NCBI GenBank assembly: GCA_016721825.1
Contig: JADKHI010000002.1
Location: 62,001-126,000 of the forward strand
Direction: 5' to 3'
Source of the DNA: Flavobacteriales bacterium
Lineage (GTDB): Bacteria; Bacteroidota; Bacteroidia; Flavobacteriales_F; PHOS-HE28
Length of the DNA stretch: 64,000 nt
Under the pieces are notes generated by a model. It worked only from the letters and a program-made list of their open reading frames with translations, was not told the DNA's origin and ran no database searches. This document shows, one piece after another, positions 33,681 through 42,037 of the stretch. Each line of letters begins with the position of its first letter. The stretch's first letter is position 1. A program made the position numbers and the translations under genes.

Positions 33681-35936
33681 ATGGAGAATGAGAAGAAGCT
33701 GACCTCAGCCGCGGAGGCGAATGGGAACGGAGCGAACGGCGCAGGCAAATGCCCTGTTATCCATGGCGCCATGCGGAACCCAGTGGCGGGCCGCGGGACC
33801 GGCAATCGCGACTGGTGGCCGAACCAATTGAACCTCGGCATCCTGCACCAGCACCAACCTGTGTCCAACCCCATGGACCCCGGTTTCGACTATGCCGAGG
33901 CGTTCAAGCAGCTCGACTTCAAGGCCCTCAAGGCAGACCTGACGAAGTTGATGACCGACTCGCAGGAGTGGTGGCCAGCGGATTGGGGCCACTACGGCGG
34001 TCTGATGATCCGCATGGCTTGGCACGCGGCCGGCACTTACCGCACGGCCGATGGTCGCGGTGGCGCTGGCAGCGGTAACCAGCGCTTCGCACCGCTCAAC
34101 AGCTGGCCCGACAATGGGAACCTCGACAAGGCGCGCCGCCTTTTGTGGCCCATCAAGCAGAAGTACGGAAACAGCATCTCATGGGCCGACCTGTTCGTTC
34201 TCGCAGGCAACGTGGCACTGGAGAGCATGGGCTTCAAGACCTTTGGCTTCGGTGGTGGGCGTGCGGACATTTTCCAACCCGAGGAGGACATCTATTGGGG
34301 TTCGGAGGTCGAATGGCTCGCCACCAGCGATAAGCTGAACAGCCGTTACTCCGGCCCTCGCGACTTGGAGAACCCCTTGGCTGCCGTGCAAATGGGCCTT
34401 ATCTATGTGAACCCACAAGGCCCGGACGGCAACCCCGATCCGGTGGCCAGCGGCCGCGATGTGCGAGAGACCTTCAAGCGCATGGCCATGAACGACGAAG
34501 AGACGGTAGCCCTAGTGGCCGGTGGTCACACCTTCGGGAAGATGCACGGTGCCGGAGATGCCGCACTTGTCGGCCCTGAGCCGGAAGCCGCACCCATCGA
34601 AGCGCAAGGCTTCGGTTGGATAAGTGCCCACAGTAGCGGCAAAGGCGGGGATACCATCACAAGCGGTCTGGAAGGTGCTTGGAAGCCGAATCCCACCACA
34701 TGGGACAACGGCTACTTCGACATGCTGTTCGGCTACGAGTGGGACCTGACCAAGAGCCCCGCTGGTGCGCACCAATGGGTTGCCAGGAACTGCAAGCCCG
34801 AACACATGATCCCGGATGCGCACGACAAGAGCAAGAAGCACCCGCCTATGATGACCACGGCCGACCTGTCGCTGAAGTTCGATCCGATCTACGAGAAGAT
34901 CTCGCGTCGTTTCCACCAGGACCCACAGGCCTTCGCAGATGCTTTCGCCCGTGCATGGTTCAAGCTGACCCACCGGGACATGGGCCCGAAGAGCCTCTAC
35001 CTCGGACCTGAGGTGCCTGCCGAAGAACTGATCTGGCAGGACCCGATCCCTGCCGTCGATCACGCACTGATCGATGCGAACGATGTCGCTTCGCTGAAAG
35101 GCAAGATCCTCGCGTCGGGCCTGAGTGTGGGCGAGCTTGTGGCCACGGCATGGGCGTCGGCTTCCACATTCCGTGGCAGCGACAAGCGTGGTGGCGCCAA
35201 TGGTGCACGCATCCGTCTGGCTCCACAGAAGTTCTGGGCGGTGAACGACCCCGCTCAGCTCGGCAAGGTGCTGGGCGCTCTGGAGAAGATCCAAGGCGAG
35301 TTCAACGCCGGTGGAAAGAAGGTCTCCCTCGGGGATCTGATCGTCCTCGGTGGTAGCGCTGCTGTGGAAAAGGCCGCCAAGGATGCCGGACAGCATGTGA
35401 CCGTGCCCTTTACGCCGGGCCGCATGGATGCCTCGCAGGAGCAGACCGACGTGGAGAGCTTCGCGACCATGGAGCCGCAGGCCGAGGGTTTCCGGAACTA
35501 CCAGAAGAAGACCTACAGTGTGCCGGCCGAGGAAATGCTGCTCGACAAGGCCCAGCTGCTCACCCTAAGCGCGCCCGAGATGACCGTGCTGGTCGGCGGT
35601 CTACGTGTGTTGGGCGCCAACACCGGCGGCAGCAAGCATGGCGTCTTCACCGAGCGCGTGGGCCTGCTTACTAACGATTTCTTCGTGAATCTGCTGGACA
35701 TGGGCCACGCTTGGGCACCGAAGTCAGGTGAAGAGGGCATCTATGGTAGCCACGACCGCAAGACCGGTGATCGCAAGTGGACAGGTACCCGCGTGGACCT
35801 CGTCTTCGGTTCCAACTCACAGCTCCGCGCTATTGCGGAGGTATACGCACAGGCCGACGCCAAGGAGAAGTTCGTGAAGGACTTCGTTGCAGCGTGGACC
35901 AAGGTGATGGAGCTGGATCGGTTTGATGTGGCCTGA
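33681..35936 (+). CDS. katG: Catalase-peroxidase
   Basis: A 751-residue haem enzyme that removes hydrogen peroxide. The distal site MIRMAWHAAGTYR has the catalytic Arg, Trp and His, the Trp being part of the Met-Tyr-Trp adduct, and the proximal haem ligand is in LVAGGHTFGKMHGAG. Both N- and C-terminal peroxidase-like domains are present at normal length. I start at ATG 33681 (MENEKKLTSA); the frame is open upstream but that part overlaps the leader. Divergent oxyR and the operator between them indicate peroxide induction. Confidence 0.96.
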   Translation: MENEKKLTSAAEANGNGANGAGKCPVIHGAMRNPVAGRGTGNRDWWPNQLNLGILHQHQPVSNPMDPGFDYAEAFKQLDFKALKADLTKLMTDSQEWWPADWGHYGGLMIRMAWHAAGTYRTADGRGGAGSGNQRFAPLNSWPDNGNLDKARRLLWPIKQKYGNSISWADLFVLAGNVALESMGFKTFGFGGGRADIFQPEEDIYWGSEVEWLATSDKLNSRYSGPRDLENPLAAVQMGLIYVNPQGPDGNPDPVASGRDVRETFKRMAMNDEETVALVAGGHTFGKMHGAGDAALVGPEPEAAPIEAQGFGWISAHSSGKGGDTITSGLEGAWKPNPTTWDNGYFDMLFGYEWDLTKSPAGAHQWVARNCKPEHMIPDAHDKSKKHPPMMTTADLSLKFDPIYEKISRRFHQDPQAFADAFARAWFKLTHRDMGPKSLYLGPEVPAEELIWQDPIPAVDHALIDANDVASLKGKILASGLSVGELVATAWASASTFRGSDKRGGANGARIRLAPQKFWAVNDPAQLGKVLGALEKIQGEFNAGGKKVSLGDLIVLGGSAAVEKAAKDAGQHVTVPFTPGRMDASQEQTDVESFATMEPQAEGFRNYQKKTYSVPAEEMLLDKAQLLTLSAPEMTVLVGGLRVLGANTGGSKHGVFTERVGLLTNDFFVNLLDMGHAWAPKSGEEGIYGSHDRKTGDRKWTGTRVDLVFGSNSQLRAIAEVYAQADAKEKFVKDFVAAWTKVMELDRFDVA

Positions 35937-35974
35937 GCGCACTTGTCGTTGACCGATCTGAACTGACCGATGCG

Positions 35975-36004
35975 AAAAGCCCCTGGAGCGATCCGGGGGC
36001 TTTT
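35975..36004 (+). terminator. Terminator of katG
   Basis: AAAAGCCCCTGG and CCGGGGGCTTTT pair with one wobble around AGCGAT, followed by T. Confidence 0.8.
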
Positions 36005-36031
36005 TCGTGGAACCCCGCACCTTTGCGCCCC

Positions 36032-36613
36032 ATGCTCGGCCTCCAACTCCCTACCGATCCCCGCTGGGCGGAATTGATCCGCCAGGACCTCCCTGAACTG
36101 CTCACCGACCATGCGTGGTGCGAGCTGAAGGCCGCCAGCAACGTGATGAGCATGATCGTGCGCTATCCGGATCTCTCGGAGCTGATCGTCGAGCTCACCC
36201 GCATTGGACAGGAGGAGCTGGACCACTTCGGGCAGGTCGTGGCGAAGATCCACGCCCGTGGCTGGGTGCTGGGGCCGGAACGCAAGGACAATTATGTCAA
36301 CGAGCTGATGCAGTTCGTGCGCAAGGACGGTGGTCGAGAGGAGCGTTTGGTGGACCGCCTGCTCTTCAGTGCCATGATCGAGGCGCGCAGCTGCGAGCGG
36401 TTCAAGATGCTGACCGAACAGGTCGATGATGCCGAGCTGCGCGACTTTTACCGTGATCTGATGGTGAGCGAGGCCGGACATTACACCACCTTCATCGGTT
36501 TCGCACGCACCTACGGCGGCCGTGTGGATGTGGACGCCCGCTGGAAGCAGTTCCTGACGTACGAGGCGGAAGTGATCGCCCGTTACGGCACGGCACCTAC
36601 CATTCACGGTTGA
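36032..36613 (+). CDS. miaE: tRNA-(ms2io6A)-hydroxylase MiaE
   Basis: A 193-residue non-haem di-iron enzyme that hydroxylates the isopentenyl group of ms2i6A37 in tRNA. The ferritin-like helices carry the metal ligands: DHAWCELKAASN, IGQEELDHFGQV, MIEARSCERFKML and SEAGHYTTFIGFA. Length fits the shorter MiaE group. CACCTTTG ends 6 bases before the ATG. It is followed by cinA after 42 bases. Confidence 0.9.
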   Translation: MLGLQLPTDPRWAELIRQDLPELLTDHAWCELKAASNVMSMIVRYPDLSELIVELTRIGQEELDHFGQVVAKIHARGWVLGPERKDNYVNELMQFVRKDGGREERLVDRLLFSAMIEARSCERFKMLTEQVDDAELRDFYRDLMVSEAGHYTTFIGFARTYGGRVDVDARWKQFLTYEAEVIARYGTAPTIHG

Positions 36614-36655
36614 GGAGGGCGCAGTTCATCACCGAGCAGGGGCGATCTTTGCGAC

Positions 36656-37924
36656 ATGTCCAACGAGATCACGGCCGAGGTCATCAGCATCGGCGACGAA
36701 CTACTGATCGGCCAGACCATAAACACCAACGCCGGGTGGATGGGCGGAAAGCTCGGTCTCATCGGTATCCGGCCCAAGCTCGTGCGAACCATCGGCGATG
36801 ACCGCCAGGAGATCCGCGAAGCGCTTTCCACCGCCACCTGCGACGTGGTGCTGATCACCGGCGGTCTAGGTCCCACCAAGGATGACATCACGAAGCACAC
36901 GCTGTGCACGTTCTTCAGCACCAAGTTGGTGCGGCACCCGGAGATCGAAGCACGGATCGCGGCCTTTTTTGAGAGCATCGGGCGCGAACCGTTGGAGGTG
37001 AACCGCGCGCAGGCCGACCTGCCCGAGACATGCACCGTGATCCCGAACGACCGGGGCACGGCCAGCGGCATGTGGTTCGAACGGGATGGTAGGGTCTACG
37101 TGAGCATGCCTGGCGTGCCTTACGAAATGAAGGCCATGATGGAGAAGGAGGTGCTTTCGCGTTTGCAGGAGCGCTTCCATCCACCTGCCATCGTGCACCG
37201 CACCATCCTCACCACGGGCCTTGGCGAGAGCCATCTGGCACAACGCATCGAGACCTGGGAGGACAGCCTGGCCACAGAGGACATCAAGCTGGCCTATTTG
37301 CCCAGCCCAGGTACCGTGAAACTTCGCCTGAGCGCATACGCTGGCGATGACCCCGATGAAGTGAGGGGCCGCGTGGACCGCAAAGCGGAAGAACTGCACG
37401 CGCTGATACCCGATCTGATCTTCGGCGAGGGCGATGAGAAGTTGGAGCGTGTGGTGGGACGGCTTTTGAAGGAGCGCGATCAGACCCTGAGCCTGGCGGA
37501 AAGCTGCACGGGGGGGTACGTGAGCCACTTGATCACCTCGATCCCCGGGAGCTCGGCCTATTTCACCGGTGGGGTGGTGAGCTATGCCAACGCGGTGAAG
37601 ATGGAGGAGCTGGGCATTCCTGCAGGTATGCTTGAGCTGAACGGCGCTGTGAGCCAACCTGTGGTGGAGAAGATGGCTCTAGGTGTCCGCGAGGCGCTGA
37701 AGACCGATTGGAGCATCGCCCTGAGCGGGGTGGCCGGTCCGGATGGTGGAACCGATGAGAAGCCGGTGGGCACAGTATGGATGGCGGTGGCAGGGCCCGA
37801 TGGAGCGCGGTCGGTGAAGGGTTTTTTCCCAGGTACCCGGGACCTCGTGATCCAACGGAGCGCACTAGCAGCCTTGAACCTGTTACGGAAGGAACTGGAG
37901 GCCGTGGCGGAGGTCAAGGCCTGA
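36656..37924 (+). CDS. cinA: CinA-family protein (nicotinamide-nucleotide amidase)
   Basis: A 422-residue two-domain protein. Residues 1-170 are a molybdopterin-binding-like domain (ISIGDELLIGQTINTNAGW, LITGGLGPTKDD), linked to the COG1058 pyrophosphatase activity. Residues about 260-420 are the CinA deamidase domain (LSLAESCTGGYVSHLIT, WSIALSGVAGPDGGT) that converts NMN to NaMN. Despite its historical name, a role in NAD recycling is better supported than in competence. GATCTTTG ends 4 bases before the ATG. Confidence 0.92.
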   Translation: MSNEITAEVISIGDELLIGQTINTNAGWMGGKLGLIGIRPKLVRTIGDDRQEIREALSTATCDVVLITGGLGPTKDDITKHTLCTFFSTKLVRHPEIEARIAAFFESIGREPLEVNRAQADLPETCTVIPNDRGTASGMWFERDGRVYVSMPGVPYEMKAMMEKEVLSRLQERFHPPAIVHRTILTTGLGESHLAQRIETWEDSLATEDIKLAYLPSPGTVKLRLSAYAGDDPDEVRGRVDRKAEELHALIPDLIFGEGDEKLERVVGRLLKERDQTLSLAESCTGGYVSHLITSIPGSSAYFTGGVVSYANAVKMEELGIPAGMLELNGAVSQPVVEKMALGVREALKTDWSIALSGVAGPDGGTDEKPVGTVWMAVAGPDGARSVKGFFPGTRDLVIQRSALAALNLLRKELEAVAEVKA

Positions 37925-37998
37925 GAGGACCTGACCAGGTGCATCACCCCTGATCATCAAAGAATTGCGTTGTATTTTCCAGCGGAAGGGGATTTGCA

Positions 37999-38006
37999 TA
38001 CATTTG
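37999..38006 (+). promoter_or_regulatory. Promoter -7 element of the rpmB-rpmG operon
   Basis: TACATTTG, a full match to TAnnTTTG, 23 bases before the rpmB ATG. Confidence 0.6.
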
Positions 38007-38029
38007 CGCCCCCGTAACTACGCATTGCT

Positions 38030-38269
38030 ATGAGCAAGGTCTGCCAGATAACCGGCAAGCACGTCATCACTGGAAACAGTGTGAGCCATTCGAACCACAA
38101 GACCAAGCGCACGTTCGCACCGAACCTGCAGGACCGCCGCTACTACATCCCCGAGGAGAAGAAGTGGGTGAGCCTGCGTGTTAGTGCTTCCGGCATGCGT
38201 ACGATCAGCAAGATCGGCATCCAGGAGGCTCTGAAACGTGCCAAGGCGAAGGGTTTCCTCTCCGCTTGA
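38030..38269 (+). CDS. rpmB: 50S ribosomal protein L28 (bL28)
   Basis: A 79-residue ribosomal protein. SKVCQITGKHVITGNSVSHS and the NHKTKRTFAPNLQ segment identify bL28. First gene of a three-gene ribosomal operon (rpmB, rpmG, DUF4295) with short spacers. The order is typical of Bacteroidota. Confidence 0.96.
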   Translation: MSKVCQITGKHVITGNSVSHSNHKTKRTFAPNLQDRRYYIPEEKKWVSLRVSASGMRTISKIGIQEALKRAKAKGFLSA

Positions 38270-38301
38270 TCCAATACGAACCCGAACACACAGCCTGACC
38301 A

Positions 38302-38484
38302 ATGGCCAAGAAAGGGAACCGCGTCCAGGTGATCCTGGAATGCACCGAGCACAAGACCTCGGGCCAACCCGGCACCAGCCGCTACATCACCACCAAGAAC
38401 CGTAAGAACACCACGGAGCGGATGGAGTTGAAGAAGTACAACCCCATCCTGCGTCGTATCACGGTCCACAAAGAGATCAAGTAA
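38302..38484 (+). CDS. rpmG: 50S ribosomal protein L33 (bL33)
   Basis: A 60-residue ribosomal protein: VQVILECTEHKTSG, TSRYITTKNRKNTTER and the KKYNPILRRITVHKE ending. It lacks the paired CxxC motifs of zinc-binding L33, so it is the zinc-free form. It lies 32 bases after rpmB and 3 bases before the DUF4295 gene. Confidence 0.96.
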   Translation: MAKKGNRVQVILECTEHKTSGQPGTSRYITTKNRKNTTERMELKKYNPILRRITVHKEIK

Positions 38485-38487
38485 GCC

Positions 38488-38646
38488 ATGGCTAAGAAGG
38501 TAGTTGCTACACTGAAGAAGGCGGATGCGAAAGTGTTCACCAAGGTGATCCGCATGGTAAAGAACCCCAAGACGGGTGGTTACCAGTTCCATGAGCAGGT
38601 GATGGCCGCCGAAGAGGTGGACAAGCACTTGGCCAAGAAAGCCTGA
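38488..38646 (+). CDS. DUF4295 family ribosome-associated protein (proposed bL38)
   Basis: A 52-residue basic protein beginning MAKKVVATLKKADAKVF and ending in lysine-rich sequence. It is too short for most gene finders but has normal codon use and lies 3 bases after rpmG, its constant place in Bacteroidota. I recall that work on a Flavobacterium ribosome assigned this family to a new large-subunit protein, bL38; treat that link as memory, not checked here. A terminator follows. Confidence 0.88.
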   Translation: MAKKVVATLKKADAKVFTKVIRMVKNPKTGGYQFHEQVMAAEEVDKHLAKKA

Positions 38647-38665
38647 TAGCTCCTAACTGTATTGG

Positions 38666-38693
38666 AAAGGCCTTCGCTTTGGCGGAGGCCTTT
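38666..38693 (+). terminator. Terminator of the rpmB operon
   Basis: AAAGGCCTTCGCT pairs with GGCGGAGGCCTTT with wobbles and is followed by T. It stands 19 bases before the ftsY start. Confidence 0.75.
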
Positions 38694-38711
38694 TCCTGCA
38701 TAAAGCCCCCC

Positions 38712-39686
38712 ATGGCATTCTTCGGTCTCTTTGGTAAGGACAAGTCTCCCGCTCAGGCCCAAGCGGAGCAGGAATCCCTGGACAAGGGACTGGAACGCTC
38801 ACGGGCGGGTCTGTTCGCACGCTTGACCCGCGCGGTGGCCGGTAAAAGCCGTGTGGATGACGAGGTGCTTGATGCTCTTGAGGAAACGCTGGTGACCGGT
38901 GATGTGGGGGTGGAGACCACCCTGAAGATCATCGGTCGCATCCAAGAGCGGATCGCACGCGACAAGTATGTGGGCACGGACGAGCTGAACGGCATCCTGC
39001 GTGAAGAGGTGGTGGCCCTGATGAAGGATGCGGATGGTGGGGCGGACCCGTACAAGATGACGGGCACGAAACCGCATGTGATCATGGTGGTGGGCGTGAA
39101 CGGCGTGGGCAAGACCACCACCATCGGCAAGCTCGCCAACGCCTACAAGCAGGCCGGCAACAGCGTGATGTTGGGCGCTGCGGATACCTTCCGTGCGGCG
39201 GCCGTGGACCAACTGCGGATCTGGAGCGAACGAGTAGGCGTGCCCCTCGTCAGCCAGGGCATGGGTGCGGATCCCGCTGCGGTGGCCTACGATAGTGTAG
39301 AGAGCGCCAAGGCGAAAGGCGCCGATGTGGTCATCATCGACACCGCAGGTCGCCTGCACACCAAGATCAACCTGATGCACGAGCTCACCAAAGTGCGCAA
39401 CGTGATGCAAAAAGTGATCCCGGACGCTCCGCACGAGGTGCTGTTGGTGCTCGATGCCAGCACGGGCCAGAACGCGATCGAACAGGCCAAGCACTTCACC
39501 CAGGCCACGCAGGTCACCGCATTGGTGTTGACCAAGATCGATGGTACGGCCAAAGGTGGCGTCGCCATCGGCATCAGCGATCAGTTCCAAGTGCCGATCA
39601 AGTACCTCGGTGTGGGTGAAGGCATCAACGACCTGCAGGTGTTCGATCGGAAGACCTTCGTTGACGCGCTGTTCCGCTCGGCCTAG
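38712..39686 (+). CDS. ftsY: Signal recognition particle receptor FtsY
   Basis: A 324-residue SRP GTPase. G1 is VVGVNGVGKTTTIGKL, with LGAADTFRAAAVDQL, the DTAGRLHT G3 loop, TKIDGTAKGG G4 and GVGEGINDLQVF at the C-terminus. The acidic A domain is very short, as is usual in Bacteroidota. It docks ribosome-SRP complexes at the membrane. Its 3' end meets the convergent phosphatase gene with one base between them. Confidence 0.96.
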   Translation: MAFFGLFGKDKSPAQAQAEQESLDKGLERSRAGLFARLTRAVAGKSRVDDEVLDALEETLVTGDVGVETTLKIIGRIQERIARDKYVGTDELNGILREEVVALMKDADGGADPYKMTGTKPHVIMVVGVNGVGKTTTIGKLANAYKQAGNSVMLGAADTFRAAAVDQLRIWSERVGVPLVSQGMGADPAAVAYDSVESAKAKGADVVIIDTAGRLHTKINLMHELTKVRNVMQKVIPDAPHEVLLVLDASTGQNAIEQAKHFTQATQVTALVLTKIDGTAKGGVAIGISDQFQVPIKYLGVGEGINDLQVFDRKTFVDALFRSA

Positions 39687-39687
39687 G

Positions 39688-41104
39688 TCACGCGACCAGC
39701 TCGCACAGCGCTTCCTTCTTCACCCAGCGTTGGCTCAGCTGCAACCCGATCAGGAGCATGTCATCGGTTTGGTCGGAGCTTCCCTTCCAGTCCTGTAAAG
39801 CCTGATGCAAGCGTTCGGCACGCTCCGGTAGGGGTAGTCCAGCGGTGCTCTCAATGGCGGATTCCAGCCTCCGCTGCGTGAACTTCCGGCGTTGGTGGGT
39901 ATCGAATTGGTCGACCACGCCATCACTGAACAGGAACAAGGTCGGGTCCTTTGAAAGATCGAGATCGAACTCCGGAACGGTGTAGTTCCTGCTGAGCTGG
40001 GTGGGGAGCGCACGTGCCCCTCGAATGGTCCTGACCTCTTTTTCTTCGGCGATCATCAGCGAGCATCCCAACCCTGCGAAGGTCACCGTGCCACGTTCGC
40101 GATCGAAGCAGATCACCGCCATTTCAGCGCTGTCCTTGTTGCCGCTGTGGTGTCGATCCAAGTGATCATCGAGCCGCTGTTGCGTAAGGTCGATCACTTC
40201 GGCTGATGACCGCGCCATCTGGCCGAAGACCACTTCGTTCAAGACCCCATGGCACAACATCGTCAGCATCGCTCCGGGAATGCCGTGGCCTGTGCAATCC
40301 AGCAGCACGAGATAGCTCGTGGAGCCGTTGGTGCCGGACCAGTACATATCGCCGCCCACGGTGTCCTTGGACCGGAGGAGCACCGCGTGGTCCTCGAACA
40401 GGTCGGGGTGGCGGTCCAGATCGGGTAGGATGGTGCGTTGGATGCGCGAAGCGTAGGCCATGCTCTGCGCGATCTCGGTGCTTCGATCCTGTAGGCGGTC
40501 GTTCAGTACGGTGAGTTCCTGGCGTACCTCGTGGAGGCGCTTTCTGGACCGGCCCTGCACCCGGACGAAGTACATCGCAAGACCGAACAGGATGATGGTG
40601 ACCGAGGTGACGTTGAAGGCCAGGAAGCTGATGGCGAGCACCCCAGTGGCGGCGGGTCGATCAATGAACGCATTGAATACCGGGTCGGACAAGGTCCAAC
40701 TCATCACGAGCAGCACTTCCAAGGTGATCCACGTGAGCCCGATCATGCGGCGCTGGAAGGTCAATGCGCCTGCCAGGGCTACGAAGGACCAGAACATGAC
40801 CATGCCGCTGGCAGCGATACCGCCCAATGCCGATTGGAACAGAAAGGGCCAAAGGAGCCCCATGAGCACTTGCCCATGCATGCATGCATGCATCCTGAAG
40901 GCGTGGGATCCTGAACAAGCCCAGGTTCACCAGTGTGAGCAGGAGAAGGCCGTAGGGAAGCAGGGAGGCCATGTACGATCCCCGTACCGTGCAGATCAAG
41001 CCCCAGATGGCCGCACCCGTTCCAATGCCGAGGCACAGATAGAGGAAGAGCCTGGCACGGATCGCCTGGTTCTGGTGGTTCAGGTCGGATTGAAGGGCGG
41101 GCAT
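39688..41104 (-). CDS. Membrane PP2C/SpoIIE phosphatase, frameshifted at an ATGC repeat
   Basis: As written the gene is in two frames. The N-terminal 71 residues (from ATG 41104, MPALQSDLNHQNQAI) hold two membrane helices. The rest, from within the repeat at 40876-40893, has further helices, a short coiled coil and a PP2C domain with DTVGGDMYW, DCTGHGIPGAML, LFSDGVVDQF and QTDDMLLIG, so the catalytic residues are intact. Removing one ATGC unit, or one base, joins the two parts into a protein of about 470 residues. Alternatively translation could restart at an ATG inside the repeat, giving a 401-residue protein without the first two helices. It is the last gene of the SiaABC-like cluster, 4 bases after the SiaC-like gene. 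Confidence 0.75.
40876..40893. repeat. Tetranucleotide repeat (ATGC)4.5
   Basis: Four and a half ATGC units exactly at the frame break of the membrane phosphatase gene. Because the unit is 4 bases long, loss of one unit or gain of two would put the two halves in one frame. Candidate slipped-strand (phase-variable) tract, or an assembly error. Confidence 0.75.
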
Positions 41105-41108
41105 GAGC

Positions 41109-41543
41109 TTAACTGAGTTCGCACTGCTTGGAGAGCCTGGCAAGCTCAGCTTCGCCCTCTTCTTCGTTCTGATGAACGACCAGGATGGGGATGTCCAGAA
41201 GCGTACTGAAGTTCTCTGCGGCCTCGGACATGAAGTCGTCATCGTCCTCCACCACCCACTGAATGGTGAACGTGCGCCCGGCTGCCTTCATGCCTTCGCG
41301 GATCTTCTGGACCACGAGATAGACCGCCTTCATTGAGGAGGTGCTGAAGTAGGGCAGTCTGAAGCGGAAGACAGAGCCATCGGGCAATGCGCCCAGTTCG
41401 CGGTCCAGCCATTCGGTCACCGGGGTGAAGAACGCGGCCGGGTTCTCTGGGATGGACTGACCGGAGAACAGGAAGGTTCCGGTGCTGGGATCAAGGATGA
41501 TGGCCGGCGTGGACTTCGTACGGGGAATGAGGAGCTTGTTCAT
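41109..41543 (-). CDS. SiaC-family (DUF1987) regulatory phosphoprotein
   Basis: A 144-residue single-domain protein. IPRTKSTPAIILDPSTGTFL and SGQSIPENPAAFF at the N-terminus are DUF1987 hallmarks. Thr68, in PYFSTSSMKAV, matches in number and context the residue phosphorylated in Pseudomonas aeruginosa SiaC. In that system SiaB phosphorylates SiaC and the PP2C protein SiaA reverses it; unphosphorylated SiaC activates the diguanylate cyclase SiaD. No GGDEF gene is present here, so the output partner is unknown. The SiaB-like kinase gene ends 7 bases upstream. Confidence 0.85.
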   Translation of the reverse strand: MNKLLIPRTKSTPAIILDPSTGTFLFSGQSIPENPAAFFTPVTEWLDRELGALPDGSVFRFRLPYFSTSSMKAVYLVVQKIREGMKAAGRTFTIQWVVEDDDDFMSEAAENFSTLLDIPILVVHQNEEEGEAELARLSKQCELS

Positions 41544-41550
41544 GGAGGGA

Positions 41551-42033
41551 TCAGATCAGTTGGGTTTCGACCTGGCTGCGGCAAAGCCATTCGTTCTCTG
41601 AAAGGGGGAACACTTCCGCGTTGATGCCGCCGTGGGATTTGCGAGCGATGTCGATGAAGCCGAGTCCGGCTCCGCCATGCTCACCGAATGTGCCGTTCTC
41701 AAGTTGGTTCCGGAAGGCGGCCGAAAGCTCATCGGGGCTCATGCCGTTCACCATTTCCACCGCCGCCATAAGGCGCTCCGCATCATTTGCGGATGCCCGG
41801 TTCTCGATGCGGATGGTGATGGTGTTGCCAATGAGGGTCCAGGCGAAGTTCACCTTGCCCTTGCTGCAATGGCGTTGGGCGTTGTCCAACATCTCGATGG
41901 CAATGGAGCATAGACGTTTCACGTTGCTTCGCTGCGGAACGCTGGTCAAGGCCACCGCCTTCAGTAGGTCTGTCAGCTGTATGCGGACCTCACTGCTCAG
42001 CAGGCCTTCGTAACGGGTGGTGTTGTTCTCCAT
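41551..42033 (-). CDS. SiaB-family protein kinase (DUF6272, HATPase-like)
   Basis: A 160-residue GHKL-type protein. The N-box is AIEMLDNAQRHCSKGK and the glycine lid FGEHGGAGLGFIDIARK. There is no histidine phosphoacceptor domain, as in SpoIIAB and SiaB kinases that phosphorylate Ser or Thr on a partner. The SiaC-like protein follows after 7 bases. ATG 42033 (MENNTTRYEG) lies 4 bases after the stop of the TPR-phosphatase gene; an in-frame ATG at 42048 overlaps that gene and is the alternative. Confidence 0.82.
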   Translation of the reverse strand: MENNTTRYEGLLSSEVRIQLTDLLKAVALTSVPQRSNVKRLCSIAIEMLDNAQRHCSKGKVNFAWTLIGNTITIRIENRASANDAERLMAAVEMVNGMSPDELSAAFRNQLENGTFGEHGGAGLGFIDIARKSHGGINAEVFPLSENEWLCRSQVETQLI

Positions 42034-42037
42034 GGTT

